The notes below the pieces were generated by a model. That model saw only the letters and a list, made by a program, of their open reading frames with translations, searched no databases and was not told the DNA's origin. DNA of 64,000 nucleotides. Source: an uncultured Amylibacter sp. (GTDB taxonomy: Bacteria; Pseudomonadota; Alphaproteobacteria; Rhodobacterales; Rhodobacteraceae). The stretch is taken from the NCBI GenBank assembly GCA_905182285.1, contig CAJJAY010000021.1:1-64000 (forward strand). Direction: 5' to 3'. Of this stretch, positions 53,213 through 62,701 are shown piece by piece. A program made the position numbers and the translations under genes. Position 1 is the first letter of the stretch. Each line of letters begins with the position of its first letter.

Positions 53213-55132
53213 TTGGGAAATAACCGGAATATCGCCTTTTGGGTGGTTCTTTTTCTTTTATTAATTGCAGTTTTTCAGGTAATTGGTGGAAATTCTTCAT
53301 CAAAAGCTTCAGATGAGATACCATACTCACAAGCTATTGAAATGATTGAAAAAGGTGATGTTAAATCAGCTAAAATTGATGGTGAAAACTTAACAATTGT
53401 TATTGGAGCAAATAATAGCAAATTTCGATCAATTATACCAAATTCACCATTTAATGAAGGTATAACAAATACACTATTGGATAATAACGTTGAAATTGAA
53501 GCGGTGAAACAACAAGAATCAGGGATTGCATCATTTCTTCAATATTTGTTGCCATTCGTTTTAATTGTTGGTGTTTGGATTTTCTTTATGAACCGCATGC
53601 AGGGTGGTGGACGTGGTGGAGCGATGGGTTTTGGTAAATCTAAAGCAAAATTATTAAATCAGAACGAAGATCGAAAAACATTTGATGATGTAGCGGGTAT
53701 TGATGAAGCCAAAGAAGAGTTAGAAGAAATAGTCGAATTTTTAAGAGATCCTCAAAAATTTAGTCGACTTGGTGGTCAGATCCCAAAAGGTGCACTATTA
53801 ATTGGACCACCAGGTACTGGTAAGACACTTCTTGCAAGAGCAATTGCGGGTGAAGCTGGTGTGCCTTTCTTTACAATTTCTGGATCAGATTTTGTGGAAA
53901 TGTTTGTTGGCGTTGGTGCTTCAAGAGTAAGAGATATGTTTGAACAAGCGAAGAAAAACGCGCCTTGTATTGTTTTTATTGATGAAATTGACGCAGTTGG
54001 GCGCCACCGTGGTGCAGGCCACGGTGGTGGTAACGACGAGCGTGAACAAACCTTAAACCAGTTACTGGTTGAAATGGATGGATTTTCTGCAAATGAAGGG
54101 GTTATTCTCTTGGCTGCTACAAACCGTCCAGATGTTCTAGACCCAGCCTTAAAGCGTCCTGGACGATTTGATAGACAAGTTCAGGTACCAAACCCTGATA
54201 TTAAAGGAAGAGAAAAGATACTTATTGTCCATGCAAAAAAATCTCCTTTGGGTCCTGATGTTGATCTTCGAATAATAGCTAGAGGAACACCTGGTTTTTC
54301 TGGTGCTGATCTTGCCAATTTAGTTAATGAGGCTGCTTTGACAGCGGCGAGAACTGGTAAGCGTTTTGTTACTATGGAAGATTTTGAATTTGCAAAAGAT
54401 AAAGTAATGATGGGCGCTGAGCGTAGGTCGATGGTTTTGACGGATGATCAAAAAGAGCACACTGCTTACCATGAGGCTGGTCATGCGATAGTTGGATTAA
54501 ATTTAGAAAAATGTGACCCTGTTTATAAAGCTACAATTATACCAAGAGGTGGAGCTTTAGGTATGGTTGTATCTTTGCCAGAAATTGAGCGCCTTAGTTG
54601 GCATAAAAATGAGTGCAAGCAAAAACTTGCTATGACAATGGCTGGTAAAGCTGCTGAGATTTTAAAATGGGGCGAGGGTGATGTTTCAAATGGCCCATCA
54701 GGTGATATTCAACAGGCGTCTTCTTTGGCACGTGCAATGGTTATGAGATGGGGAATGTCTGACAAAGTAGGTGACATCGACTATCAGGCTGCACATGAAG
54801 GATATGCTGGTGGTAATATTGGTGGGTTTTCTATTTCTACAAAAACAAAAGAATTGATTGAGCAAGAGGTTAAAAGTTTAATTGATGATGGCTATACTCT
54901 TGCATTATCAATTCTCAAGAAAAAGAAAAAAGAATTTGAACGTTTAGCACAAGGTTTATTAGAATATGAAACTTTGACAGGTGATGAGATTAACAAAATC
55001 ATTAAAGGTCAAAAATTAACTTCTGATGATGAAGATGTTATGCTTGAAACAAAGCCAAGTTTAGCTGCTGTTCCTAAGACTTCAAAAAAACCGCGTAAAA
55101 AAACTGATTCAGATAAAAAATCTGATAACTAA
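53213..55132 (+). CDS. ftsH: ATP-dependent zinc metalloprotease FtsH
   Basis: This 639-residue membrane protease has two N-terminal helices (about 5-25 and 102-123), an AAA+ domain ([27 protein letters not shown], second region [20 protein letters not shown]) and a zinc site HEAGH. It degrades membrane and regulatory proteins such as LpxC and RpoH in relatives. The start is TTG with AAGGAG 8 bases upstream. The C-terminal tail is Lys-rich. A strong terminator follows. Confidence 0.97.
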   Translation: MGNNRNIAFWVVLFLLLIAVFQVIGGNSSSKASDEIPYSQAIEMIEKGDVKSAKIDGENLTIVIGANNSKFRSIIPNSPFNEGITNTLLDNNVEIEAVKQQESGIASFLQYLLPFVLIVGVWIFFMNRMQGGGRGGAMGFGKSKAKLLNQNEDRKTFDDVAGIDEAKEELEEIVEFLRDPQKFSRLGGQIPKGALLIGPPGTGKTLLARAIAGEAGVPFFTISGSDFVEMFVGVGASRVRDMFEQAKKNAPCIVFIDEIDAVGRHRGAGHGGGNDEREQTLNQLLVEMDGFSANEGVILLAATNRPDVLDPALKRPGRFDRQVQVPNPDIKGREKILIVHAKKSPLGPDVDLRIIARGTPGFSGADLANLVNEAALTAARTGKRFVTMEDFEFAKDKVMMGAERRSMVLTDDQKEHTAYHEAGHAIVGLNLEKCDPVYKATIIPRGGALGMVVSLPEIERLSWHKNECKQKLAMTMAGKAAEILKWGEGDVSNGPSGDIQQASSLARAMVMRWGMSDKVGDIDYQAAHEGYAGGNIGGFSISTKTKELIEQEVKSLIDDGYTLALSILKKKKKEFERLAQGLLEYETLTGDEINKIIKGQKLTSDDEDVMLETKPSLAAVPKTSKKPRKKTDSDKKSDN

Positions 55133-55135
55133 GAT

Positions 55136-55160
55136 AAAGCCCGCTCTAGCGGGCTTTTTT
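55136..55160 (+). terminator. Rho-independent terminator after ftsH
   Basis: AAAGCCCGC and GCGGGCTTT form a 9-bp perfect stem with loop TCTA, followed by a T run, 4 bases after the ftsH stop. Confidence 0.95.
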
Positions 55161-55215
55161 CTGCCTTAAGAAGTATTGAAACTAACTAATCATCAATAAA
55201 GACGATAAAACATTT

Positions 55216-55265
55216 AATAAGGTCGGAAACTTAATGTCCACTAAATGCTAAAATAGGTCAGAACA
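55216..55265 (+). promoter_or_regulatory. AGGTC-type direct repeats upstream of fhs
   Basis: AATAAGGTCGGAAC and AAATAGGTCAGAAC start 35 bases apart, within 85 bases of the fhs start. A similar TAGGTC pair lies upstream of metY. They may be activator sites, or chance repeats. Confidence 0.3.
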
Positions 55266-55296
55266 AACAAAGAAATTCTTTTTGATGGGACTCAAA

Positions 55297-56973
55297 ATGG
55301 CATATAAAACAGATATTGAAATTGCTCGAGAAGCAAATAAAAAGCCAATTCAAGAGATTGGTGCAAAGCTAGGGATACCGGACGCTGACCTTTTACCATT
55401 CGGCCATGACAAAGCCAAAGTAAGTGCAGAGTTTATTAAAGCTCAACGTGGAAAAAAAGATGGTAAACTTATTTTAGTTACTGCAATCAACCCAACTCCA
55501 GCAGGTGAAGGAAAAACAACTACAACTGTCGGTTTGGGGGATGGACTAAACAAGATAGGTAAAAAAGCTGCTGTTTGTATTCGTGAAGCATCTTTGGGTC
55601 CTTGTTTTGGAATGAAGGGTGGTGCTGCTGGTGGTGGCTATGCTCAGGTCGTACCTATGGAAGAAATGAATTTACATTTTACAGGCGATTTCCACGCAAT
55701 TACCTCAGCACATAATTTATTATCTGCAATGATTGATAATCACATTTATTGGGGTAATGAATTAGAAATAGACCAACGAAGAGTTGTTTGGCGTCGTGTA
55801 TTAGATATGAATGATCGTGCATTACGTGATATAGTGACATCACTTGGTGGAGTGTCAAATGGTTTCCCAAGACAATCTGGTTTTGATATCACAGTTGCAT
55901 CAGAAGTTATGGCTATTTTATGCCTAGCTTTAGATATGGAAGACTTACAAAAGCGCTTGGGTGATATTATAGTTGCTTACAAGCGTGACCGTAGCCCAAT
56001 ATATGCTCGTGACATTAAGGCAGATGGAGCGATGGCAGTATTATTACAGCAAGCAATGCAACCAAATCTTGTTCAAACTTTAGAAAATAATCCAGCATTT
56101 GTTCATGGTGGGCCATTTGCTAATATTGCTCATGGTTGTAATTCTGTTATTGCAACTACCACAGCATTGAAACTTGCAGACTATGTGGTTACAGAAGCTG
56201 GCTTTGGTGCTGACTTAGGTGCTGAGAAGTTTTTAAATATTAAGTGCCGAAAAGCTGGTATTGCACCAAGCGTAGTTGTTCTTGTTGCAACTGTGCGAGC
56301 TATGAAAATGAATGGTGGCGTTGCAAAAGCTGATTTGGGTGCTGAAAATGTTTCAGCAGTAAATGATGGTTGCTCAAATTTAGGTAGACATATTGAGAAC
56401 TTGAAATCATTTGGCGTCCCTGTGGTTGTTGCAATAAATCATTTTGTGACTGATACCGATGCTGAAGTGCAAGCAGTTAAAGATTATGTTTCCAGCCAAG
56501 GTTCGGAAGCAATTTTATCAAAGCATTGGGAGTTTGGATCAGAAGGTTCAGCAGAACTTGCAAAGAAAGTTTCTGAAATAGCAGATTCTAACATTGCAAA
56601 CTTTGCTCCAATCTATCCTGATGAAATGCCGTTGTTTGAAAAAATAGATACTATAGCGAAACGTATTTACCGTGCAGATGAAGTTCTTGCCGATAAAAAA
56701 ATTCGTGATCAATTGCGTCAATGGGAAGATCAAGGCTACGGCCATTTGCCAATTTGTATGGCAAAAACTCAATATAGCTTTAGTACAGATCCAAATCTTC
56801 GTGGTGCACCAACAGGCCATTCTGTCCCAGTAAGAGAAGTTAGGTTATCAGCGGGTGCAGGATTTATTGTTGCGATTTGTGGTGAAATCATGACTATGCC
56901 TGGTTTACCTCGTGTTCCATCAGCCGAAGCGATTATGTTAAATGACGACGGTCAAATTGATGGCTTATTTTAA
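55297..56973 (+). CDS. fhs: Formate-tetrahydrofolate ligase
   Basis: This 558-residue enzyme has the P-loop [20 protein letters not shown] and segments [19 protein letters not shown] and [13 protein letters not shown]. It makes 10-formyl-THF from formate, THF and ATP. The frame is open to a TTG at 55282 and an ATG at 55285. The ATG at 55297 gives the usual N-terminus ([14 protein letters not shown]) and has GGGA upstream, so it is preferred. It works with FolD downstream in one-carbon flux, for example from demethylation of DMSP or betaine. Confidence 0.96.
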   Translation: MAYKTDIEIAREANKKPIQEIGAKLGIPDADLLPFGHDKAKVSAEFIKAQRGKKDGKLILVTAINPTPAGEGKTTTTVGLGDGLNKIGKKAAVCIREASLGPCFGMKGGAAGGGYAQVVPMEEMNLHFTGDFHAITSAHNLLSAMIDNHIYWGNELEIDQRRVVWRRVLDMNDRALRDIVTSLGGVSNGFPRQSGFDITVASEVMAILCLALDMEDLQKRLGDIIVAYKRDRSPIYARDIKADGAMAVLLQQAMQPNLVQTLENNPAFVHGGPFANIAHGCNSVIATTTALKLADYVVTEAGFGADLGAEKFLNIKCRKAGIAPSVVVLVATVRAMKMNGGVAKADLGAENVSAVNDGCSNLGRHIENLKSFGVPVVVAINHFVTDTDAEVQAVKDYVSSQGSEAILSKHWEFGSEGSAELAKKVSEIADSNIANFAPIYPDEMPLFEKIDTIAKRIYRADEVLADKKIRDQLRQWEDQGYGHLPICMAKTQYSFSTDPNLRGAPTGHSVPVREVRLSAGAGFIVAICGEIMTMPGLPRVPSAEAIMLNDDGQIDGLF

Positions 56974-56982
56974 ATAAGATAA

Positions 56983-57010
56983 TAAGCGCGCTTAAATGTA
57001 AGCGCGCTTA
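56983..57010 (+). repeat. Twin palindromes forming a hairpin between fhs and folD
   Basis: TAAGCGCGCTTA, itself a perfect 12-bp palindrome, occurs twice with 4 bases between. The RNA can fold into one 12-bp stem with loop AATG or two small ones. No T run follows and folD begins 18 bases later, so it is likely an mRNA-stability or attenuation element rather than a terminator. Confidence 0.8.
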
Positions 57011-57028
57011 AATTGTAAAGGAATTGGC

Positions 57029-57928
57029 ATGACTGCAAAAATTATTGATGGAAAAGAATTTGCAGCGGACGTACGCGCACAAGTTGCAAAGCAAGTTTTG
57101 AATTTAAAAAATGAACATAACATTATTCCAGGATTAGCTGTTGTTCTTGTGGGTGAAGATCCTGCAAGCCAAGTATACGTAAGAAATAAACATGCTTCTA
57201 CAGTTGAAGTAGGCATGAATAGCTATGAACATCGTTTGTCTGCCGATACTTCTGAGGTTGATTTATTAAATCTAATTGATCAGTTAAACAAAGATCCCAA
57301 AGTACATGGTATTTTATGCCAATTACCTCTTCCAAAACATTTAGATGAAGAATTAGTTATAAATTCAATAATTCCAGAAAAAGATGTTGATGGTTTCCAT
57401 ATATCTAATGTTGGGATGCTTTCTACAGGGCAAAAGTCAATGGTTCCATGTACACCACTAGGCTGTTTGATGATGTTACGTGATCATCATGGGTCTTTAT
57501 CTGGCTTAAATGCAGTAGTTGTAGGTCGGTCCAATATTGTTGGTAAACCGATGGCAAATCTATTACTCCGTGATAGCTGCACTGTAACAATTGCTCACAG
57601 TAGAACAAAAAATATAGAAGCTATATGCAAAACTGCAGATATAGTGATAGCTGCCGTAGGCCGCCCCGAAATGATCACTGCGGATTGGATTGCTAAGGGT
57701 GCTACAGTTATAGATGTTGGAATAAATCGCATACCTCATCCAGAAAAAGATGGTAAATTCAAACTAGTTGGTGATGTGGATTTCAAAAGTGCTTCAACAA
57801 AAGCTGGTGCAATAACGCCTGTTCCTGGTGGAGTTGGACCGATGACTATTGCATGTTTATTAGCTAATACCTTAACAGCATGTTGTAGATCAAATAATCT
57901 TAACGAGCCTGAAGGTCTAACTGCATAA
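57029..57928 (+). CDS. folD: Methylene-THF dehydrogenase/cyclohydrolase
   Basis: This 299-residue bifunctional enzyme has family motifs [29 protein letters not shown] with the active-site region, [16 protein letters not shown] for NADP binding and [17 protein letters not shown]. It interconverts 5,10-methylene-THF and 10-formyl-THF. AAGGA precedes the start. It follows fhs directly, giving a two-gene folate one-carbon unit. Confidence 0.97.
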   Translation: MTAKIIDGKEFAADVRAQVAKQVLNLKNEHNIIPGLAVVLVGEDPASQVYVRNKHASTVEVGMNSYEHRLSADTSEVDLLNLIDQLNKDPKVHGILCQLPLPKHLDEELVINSIIPEKDVDGFHISNVGMLSTGQKSMVPCTPLGCLMMLRDHHGSLSGLNAVVVGRSNIVGKPMANLLLRDSCTVTIAHSRTKNIEAICKTADIVIAAVGRPEMITADWIAKGATVIDVGINRIPHPEKDGKFKLVGDVDFKSASTKAGAITPVPGGVGPMTIACLLANTLTACCRSNNLNEPEGLTA

Positions 57929-57950
57929 GATTTACTTACATATAAATATT

Positions 57951-58301
57951 ATGAAAATTATATTAAATGTTTTAAATGATAAAAGCTCAAAATATGCTGT
58001 TAGTGGTGGACCAGTTTCATCAAAATCTAATGCTCAACTTTTTATTAAAGATTTAAAACGGAATAAAAAATTTTTAAAAGCTACACATAATACTTGGGGA
58101 CTAATTTTATCTGATGGTACTCAAATTAAAGATGATGATCGTGAAGGTGGTGCAGGAAGCATTATATTACGTATATTAAGTACGGCTAAATTGTATGATC
58201 ATATAATTGTTGTTTCCCGCTGGTATGGTGGTGTGCATTTAGGTGGAGATAGATTCAGGCATGTAAAAACGTGTGCTCAAATATATTTGAGAGATCAGTA
58301 A
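57951..58301 (+). CDS. Single-domain IMPACT/YigZ-family protein
   Basis: This 116-residue protein consists only of the IMPACT (UPF0029) domain. The region KDDDREGGAGSIIL followed by IIVVSRWYGGVHLGGDRF resembles eukaryotic IMPACT/Yih1 (VSRWxGGxxLGPDRF) more than standard YigZ (VTRYFGGxKLGTGGL). It lacks the C-terminal YigZ domain. The bacterial role of YigZ proteins is not settled. Eukaryotic IMPACT regulates the Gcn2 pathway. The gene lies 22 bases after folD with no visible ribosome site. Confidence 0.8.
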   Translation: MKIILNVLNDKSSKYAVSGGPVSSKSNAQLFIKDLKRNKKFLKATHNTWGLILSDGTQIKDDDREGGAGSIILRILSTAKLYDHIIVVSRWYGGVHLGGDRFRHVKTCAQIYLRDQ

Positions 58302-58324
58302 AACTTAATTATATGATAAGTTTT
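58300..58324. terminator. Convergent terminator between the IMPACT gene and rimO
   Basis: AAAACTTA and TAAGTTTT form an 8-bp inverted repeat with a 9-base loop between two convergent stop codons. Both arms end in A/T runs, so it may work in both directions. Confidence 0.5.
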
Positions 58325-59704
58325 CTATATAATTTGACCCCATAAATCATATTCTGAAGCTTCATCAACTTTCACAGTAATTATGTCACCAATTTTAACT
58401 TTGTCAGTATTTTCATCTATAAACAAATTACCATCAATTTCAGGTGCATCTGCTTTTGTTCTGCAGATTGCTACGCCATCTTCATCAATGTTATCTACTA
58501 TTACATCTAAAGTAGATCCTACTTTCTTGCTTAATTTGGCTTCTGATATGGCTTGTGATTTTTCCATAAATCTTTCCCATCGATCTTGTTTGGTATCAGC
58601 GTCAATATGATTTGTTAATGAATTTGATCTTGCTCCATCTACATTTTCATATTTGAAGCATCCAACTCGATCTAATTGTGCTTCATCTAGCCAATCTAAA
58701 AGATGTTGAAATTCTGTTTCTGTTTCACCTGGGTAACCAACAATAAAAGTAGAGCGTAAGGTAATATCGGGGCAATCGTTTCGCCATGCAGATATTTCAG
58801 ATAAAGTATTTGATGATTTTGCAGGTCTTGCCATTCGTTTTAATACATCTGGGTGGCTATGTTGAAAGGGTATATCTAGATATGGCAAAATATTATTTGA
58901 TTGGTTGGCCATTAAAGGAATCAAATTTCTTACATGAGGATATGGGTAGACATAATGCAAACGTATCCATGCGCCTAAAGAACCCAAATCTTTTGTTAAA
59001 TCTGTAATATGTGCCCGATGACTATTTGATATTTGATGTTTTATATCGACTCCATAGGCAGAAGTGTCTTGCGAGATTACTAGGAGTTCCTTTACTCCGG
59101 AATTAACTAATTTTTCCGCTTCTCGGATTATTGCATGGGCTGGCCGGGACATAAGTTTTCCACGCATATCTGGTATGATGCAAAATTTACATTTATGATT
59201 ACATCCTTCGGATATTTTTAGATAACTATAATGGCGAGGTGTAAGTGAAACACCACTAGCAGGTAATAGATCAATAAAGGGATCAGGACTTGGAGGAACA
59301 GCTTTATGGACTGCATCTAATACTTGCTCATATTGATGTGGGCCCGTCACTGCTAAAACTGAAGGGTGATTTTTACGTATGTAATCTTCTTCAGCGCCCA
59401 AGCATCCGGTAACTATGACCCTTCCATTTTCGGATAATGCTTCACCAATTGCTTCTAAACTTTCAAGTTTTGCACTATCTAAGAAGCCGCAGGTGTTTAC
59501 AATTACAGCATCTGCACCACCATATTCAGGACTGATCGCATATCCTTCAGCCCGAAGTCTTGTTAAAATTCGCTCACTATCAACTAACGCTTTAGGGCAG
59601 CCAAGGCTAACCATACCGATTTGTGGCTGACCTTTTCTAGATGTTGAATCAATTTGCATTTTAGGTGCAAGATCTGGACGGAGTTCTGGAGGATTTTGTG
59701 ACAT
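58325..59704 (-). CDS. rimO: Ribosomal protein S12 methylthiotransferase
   Basis: This 459-residue radical-SAM enzyme has an N-terminal cluster domain (Cys in [32 protein letters not shown]), the radical-SAM motif [13 protein letters not shown] and a C-terminal TRAM domain (about 395-459). These are RimO, not MiaB, features. It adds a methylthio group to the conserved Asp of ribosomal protein S12. It is transcribed leftward from near tRNA-Met. Confidence 0.95.
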   Translation of the reverse strand: MSQNPPELRPDLAPKMQIDSTSRKGQPQIGMVSLGCPKALVDSERILTRLRAEGYAISPEYGGADAVIVNTCGFLDSAKLESLEAIGEALSENGRVIVTGCLGAEEDYIRKNHPSVLAVTGPHQYEQVLDAVHKAVPPSPDPFIDLLPASGVSLTPRHYSYLKISEGCNHKCKFCIIPDMRGKLMSRPAHAIIREAEKLVNSGVKELLVISQDTSAYGVDIKHQISNSHRAHITDLTKDLGSLGAWIRLHYVYPYPHVRNLIPLMANQSNNILPYLDIPFQHSHPDVLKRMARPAKSSNTLSEISAWRNDCPDITLRSTFIVGYPGETETEFQHLLDWLDEAQLDRVGCFKYENVDGARSNSLTNHIDADTKQDRWERFMEKSQAISEAKLSKKVGSTLDVIVDNIDEDGVAICRTKADAPEIDGNLFIDENTDKVKIGDIITVKVDEASEYDLWGQII

Positions 59705-59858
59705 ATTACGTCTTATAGAGTTTCATAAATTGTATGCAATGGTTCAAGTTTTACTTAATGGTTTCACCTTAAATAAATATACTATCGATTTAGTAGTAAT
59801 TTAGAATAAAAGCAGCTTGACGCATCATTACGTTTACAATATTCAACGAGCACCCTGT

Positions 59859-59935
59859 GGCGGGGTAGCTCAGGTGGTTAGAGCAGCGGAATCATAATCC
59901 GCGTGTCCGGGGTTCAAGTCCCTGTCCCGCTACCA
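59859..59935 (+). tRNA. trnM: tRNA with anticodon CAT, probably elongator tRNA-Met
   Basis: This 77-nt cloverleaf has acceptor arms GGCGGGG and TCCCGCT (with end wobbles), D-arm AGCTCAGGTGGTTAGAGC, anticodon stem GCGGA/TCCGC with loop ATCATAA, T-arm GGTTCAAGTCC and encoded CCA. It lacks the initiator pattern. A lysidine-modified tRNA-Ile2 shares the same anticodon, but the body looks like elongator Met. Confidence 0.88.
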
Positions 59936-59990
59936 TTATTCTAATCTTAGATGTATTGGTCCTTTTGAATCTTTTATGGGTAATTATTTT

Positions 59991-60380
59991 TTATCTATCA
60001 GACAAAGCATCTAAAATTGGGCATTGAGATTTTTCGTTTCCCTCACAAATTAAAGCTAATTTAGATAGTTGATTTTTTAGGCTTTTTAGTTCGCTTAATT
60101 TTATATCGATTTCAGAAATTTTTTCTAAAGTTATTTTTTTAACATCTTTACTAGGCCTCTCTTTATTTTCATAAAGTGCCAATAATTCTCGACATTCATC
60201 TATTCCAAAATTAAATTTTCGAGCTTTCCCAACAAATTGAAGCTTGGCTACGTCATCGTCGGTAAAGTACCTATAGCCAGTTTTAGAGTGTGTATCTGGT
60301 TTAATAATTCCAATATCGCTGTAATAGCGGACAGTTTTAATAGTTAGTCCTGAGAGCGATGCGGCTTTTCCAATGTTCAT
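59991..60380 (-). CDS. cueR: CueR-type Cu(I)-responsive MerR regulator
   Basis: This 129-residue MerR protein has an N-terminal winged helix (GKAASLSGLTIKTVRYYSDI), a coiled coil and a metal loop with Cys112 and Cys120 (CEGNEKSQCPIL). Ser77 is at the position that marks monovalent Cu/Ag/Au sensors. All three numbers match E. coli CueR as I recall it. The frame is open upstream to 60440, but the ATG at 60380 gives the normal N-terminus. The protein should act on the MerR-type promoter at 60388-60418 and activate the two genes to the right. Confidence 0.88.
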   Translation of the reverse strand: MNIGKAASLSGLTIKTVRYYSDIGIIKPDTHSKTGYRYFTDDDVAKLQFVGKARKFNFGIDECRELLALYENKERPSKDVKKITLEKISEIDIKLSELKSLKNQLSKLALICEGNEKSQCPILDALSDR

Positions 60381-60387
60381 TTTCTTC

Positions 60388-60418
60388 TTGCCTCTCCTGT
60401 AAGAGGAGAGTTTATATT
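60388..60418 (+). promoter_or_regulatory. MerR/CueR-type promoter with 19-bp spacer and dyad
   Basis: TTGCCT at 60388-60393 and TATATT at 60413-60418 are separated by 19 bases, the over-long spacing typical of MerR-activated promoters. Within the spacer region lies the perfect dyad CTCTCCT-N5-AGGAGAG (60392-60410). It reads towards the DUF4396 gene. Confidence 0.85.
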
Positions 60419-60454
60419 TGTATTTATAAGATATCAACATGGCAATTAATTATA

Positions 60455-60886
60455 ATGAATTTAAGAATAGATTGGTTTTGTAGGCACACTTGGAAAACTG
60501 CATCTTTTAATACCTCATGGTGTTTACTTGGATGTAGTATAGGTGATTTTGGAACGATTGCTTACTTTCAATTCATGGAGATTAGTTGGCCAGTTTGGCT
60601 AATCATGTGTCTTGCAATTTTTAATGGATTAATTACTTCTATTATTCTTGAAACAATAATCCTGTCGAAACAGATGTTTTTAAATTTAGCATTCAAAACA
60701 GCAATTGGTATGTCATTAATATCTATGGTTGCAATGGAGGCTGCAATGAATATTACAGATGTCATATTGACAGGTGGAGCAATCTTAGAATGGTCTGTAA
60801 TACCTTTTATGCTACTTGCTGGTTTTATAACTCCGCTTCCATATAATTACTGGCGCTTAAAAGTCTTGGGTAAGGCATGTCACTAA
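60455..60886 (+). CDS. DUF4396-like membrane protein in a CueR regulon
   Basis: This 143-residue membrane protein has about four hydrophobic helices and the segment HTWKTASFNTSWCLLGCSIGDFG, which recalls DUF4396 proteins (CLLGC region). The open frame extends left to 60359, but the promoter's start site must lie near 60425, so the ATG at 60455 is chosen. It is the first gene controlled by the CueR-type promoter, so a role in copper handling is likely. His and Cys residues near the N-terminus could bind metal. It overlaps the cytochrome gene if that gene starts at 60877. Confidence 0.75.
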   Translation: MNLRIDWFCRHTWKTASFNTSWCLLGCSIGDFGTIAYFQFMEISWPVWLIMCLAIFNGLITSIILETIILSKQMFLNLAFKTAIGMSLISMVAMEAAMNITDVILTGGAILEWSVIPFMLLAGFITPLPYNYWRLKVLGKACH

Positions 60887-61389
60887 GGGAGAAAGCATTA
60901 TTGAAATATTCTATAAAGCTGAAACAAAAATTTCTTTATGTTTGCAAATTGAATTTATTTGCTATTGGCCTTTACTTAATTTTTTCAGTGAGCAATCAAA
61001 CGCATGCTAATATATCTTTGATGCCTGATAATTCGGAAACTATAACTATTGGTAAAGATATATATTTACAAGAATGCGCTTCTTGTCATGGAGAAAATCT
61101 TGCTGGTCAGGCTAACTGGCGACAGCGAGATGGTAAAGGCTATATGCCTGCACCTCCTCATAATAAAAATGGACATACATGGCATCACTCTGACAACAGT
61201 CTCTTCATGATGACAAAATATGGTATAGAAAAAATTATAGGTAAAAAATATCCAAATAACATGCCTGCATATGAAAATATGCTTAGTGATGACGAAATTA
61301 TTGCTGTTTTATCATACATTAAAAGTACTTGGCCAACCTATATCCAACTTCAACATGATCAAATCAATACACGTTCAAATCTTGAATGA
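60877..61389 (+). CDS. Secreted or membrane-anchored c-type cytochrome
   Basis: This 170-residue protein has an N-terminal hydrophobic segment (about 24-38), then one heme c site CASCH (Cys67, Cys70, His71) and a likely axial Met129 in NNMPAYENMLSDDEI, the class I cytochrome c pattern. The ATG at 60877 overlaps the DUF4396 gene. A TTG at 60901 has AAGGGAG 9 bases upstream and is an alternative start. Being in the same CueR-driven transcript links it to copper, perhaps as electron acceptor for a copper oxidase or as a repair cytochrome. Confidence 0.85.
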   Translation: MSLREKALLKYSIKLKQKFLYVCKLNLFAIGLYLIFSVSNQTHANISLMPDNSETITIGKDIYLQECASCHGENLAGQANWRQRDGKGYMPAPPHNKNGHTWHHSDNSLFMMTKYGIEKIIGKKYPNNMPAYENMLSDDEIIAVLSYIKSTWPTYIQLQHDQINTRSNLE

Positions 61390-61519
61390 AGATTTAGCTA
61401 TATCTATATTATTTGATTATTAGTTAATTCATTATAATATTTATATTTAATGCTTGCGAATACATAATAAAAGACTTTTGATATAAAGTATTTTTAGTGC
61501 TATTGTGTGGGAGATTTCA

Positions 61520-62491
61520 ATGAAAAAACCTAAAATATTGGTAACAAGACGATGGCCAGAGAAAGTGGAAATAAAACTTTCAGAAACTTATGATGTAACA
61601 TTTAATGAAACTGATATAGCACTTACCACTATTGATTTCTGCGAAGCATTGAAGAAATACGATGCAATATTGCCAACCGTTACTGACATAATGCCTAAGA
61701 AGATTTTTGAGACTACAAACATACGAACTCGAATATTGGGCAACTATGGTGTGGGGTATGCTCATATAGACATATCAGTAGCACAATCTTTGGGAATTAC
61801 TGTAACTAATACACCAGATGTTTTATCTGATTGTACTGCTGATATAACTCTAACTTTGATGTTGATGGCGGCAAGGCGCGCTGGTGAAGGAGAGCGTGAA
61901 GTTCGAGCCAGTCAATGGGAGGGATGGAAGCCTACACATTTAGTTGGAACTAAATTAACTGGCAAAACACTTGGAATAATTGGCTTTGGTAGAATTGGCC
62001 AAGAAGTTGCAAAACGTGCTCATCATGGATTTGGCATGAAAATTTTGGTTCAAAACAGATCATCAATCGACCGAAGTATTCTTAACCAAACTAAAGCTGT
62101 TCAAATTGATAAAATAGACGACTTATTGCCTGATATAGATTTTTTGTCTTTGCATTGCCCAGGAGGAGAAGAAAACCGTGATTTAATCAGCTTAGCAGAA
62201 TTAAAATTAATGAAACAAGAAGCAATCTTAATTAATACAGCACGTGGAGAGGTAGTTAACGATAGTGCGCTAATATATGCATTAAAAAATAAAATAATTT
62301 ATGCTGCAGGCTTAGATGTTTACAATGGAGAACCTAATTTAAATAAAGAATATCTAGACTGTCCTAATGCAACACTTTTGCCGCATTTGGGTAGTGCAAC
62401 GAATGAAACACGTGAAGCTATGGGTTTTCGTGTAATCAAAAATCTTGATGAATTCTTCTCTGGACAGGTGCCAGTAGACAAAGTTTCCTAA
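61520..62491 (+). CDS. D-isomer 2-hydroxyacid dehydrogenase (glyoxylate reductase-like)
   Basis: This 323-residue NAD(P)-dependent enzyme has the cofactor motif GIIGFGRIGQEVAKRA and the catalytic Arg, Glu and His in INTARGEVV, LDVYNGEP and LLPHLGSAT. It resembles glyoxylate/hydroxypyruvate reductases. The frame opens at a GTG at 61505, but the ATG at 61520 has GGGAG 6 bases upstream and is preferred. A role in glycolate or glyoxylate use would fit the haloacetate-type hydrolase elsewhere in the window, but this is only suggestive. Confidence 0.9.
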   Translation: MKKPKILVTRRWPEKVEIKLSETYDVTFNETDIALTTIDFCEALKKYDAILPTVTDIMPKKIFETTNIRTRILGNYGVGYAHIDISVAQSLGITVTNTPDVLSDCTADITLTLMLMAARRAGEGEREVRASQWEGWKPTHLVGTKLTGKTLGIIGFGRIGQEVAKRAHHGFGMKILVQNRSSIDRSILNQTKAVQIDKIDDLLPDIDFLSLHCPGGEENRDLISLAELKLMKQEAILINTARGEVVNDSALIYALKNKIIYAAGLDVYNGEPNLNKEYLDCPNATLLPHLGSATNETREAMGFRVIKNLDEFFSGQVPVDKVS

Positions 62492-62510
62492 TTAAAAATG
62501 AAATTATCAC

Positions 62511-62585
62511 TGGCAGTCCCTAGGGGAATTGAACCCCTCTTTCCAGGTTGAAAACCTGGCGTCCTAACCGATAGACGAAGGGACC
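62511..62585 (-). tRNA. trnE: tRNA-Glu (anticodon TTC)
   Basis: Read on the minus strand, this is a 75-nt cloverleaf. Acceptor GGTCCCT pairs with AGGGACT (one end wobble). The anticodon stem CCAGG/CCTGG holds the loop TTTTCAA with anticodon TTC. The T-arm GGTTCAATTCC is followed by an encoded CCA. It reads GAA and GAG. Confidence 0.96.
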
Positions 62586-62701
62586 ACACTGTGATGAGCC
62601 GGTGTTTAGGCCAAGGGCGATCCTCTTGCAAGATATATTTTGCAAAAAAGAAAAATATTTACCAATATTTTGATGTGTTAAAAACAGTTCATTAATGTGT
62701 A

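Noticed and set aside
59859-59935. tRNA-Ile2 (lysidine-modified CAT anticodon) for the CAT tRNA
   Set aside because: tilS in the window shows the modification exists, but the acceptor stem and overall body resemble alphaproteobacterial elongator tRNA-Met. A tRNA isotype model would settle it.
60439-60483. 14-codon leader peptide before the DUF4396 gene
   Set aside because: It is a short ATG frame overlapping the real start in another frame, with no ribosome site or codons suggesting attenuation.
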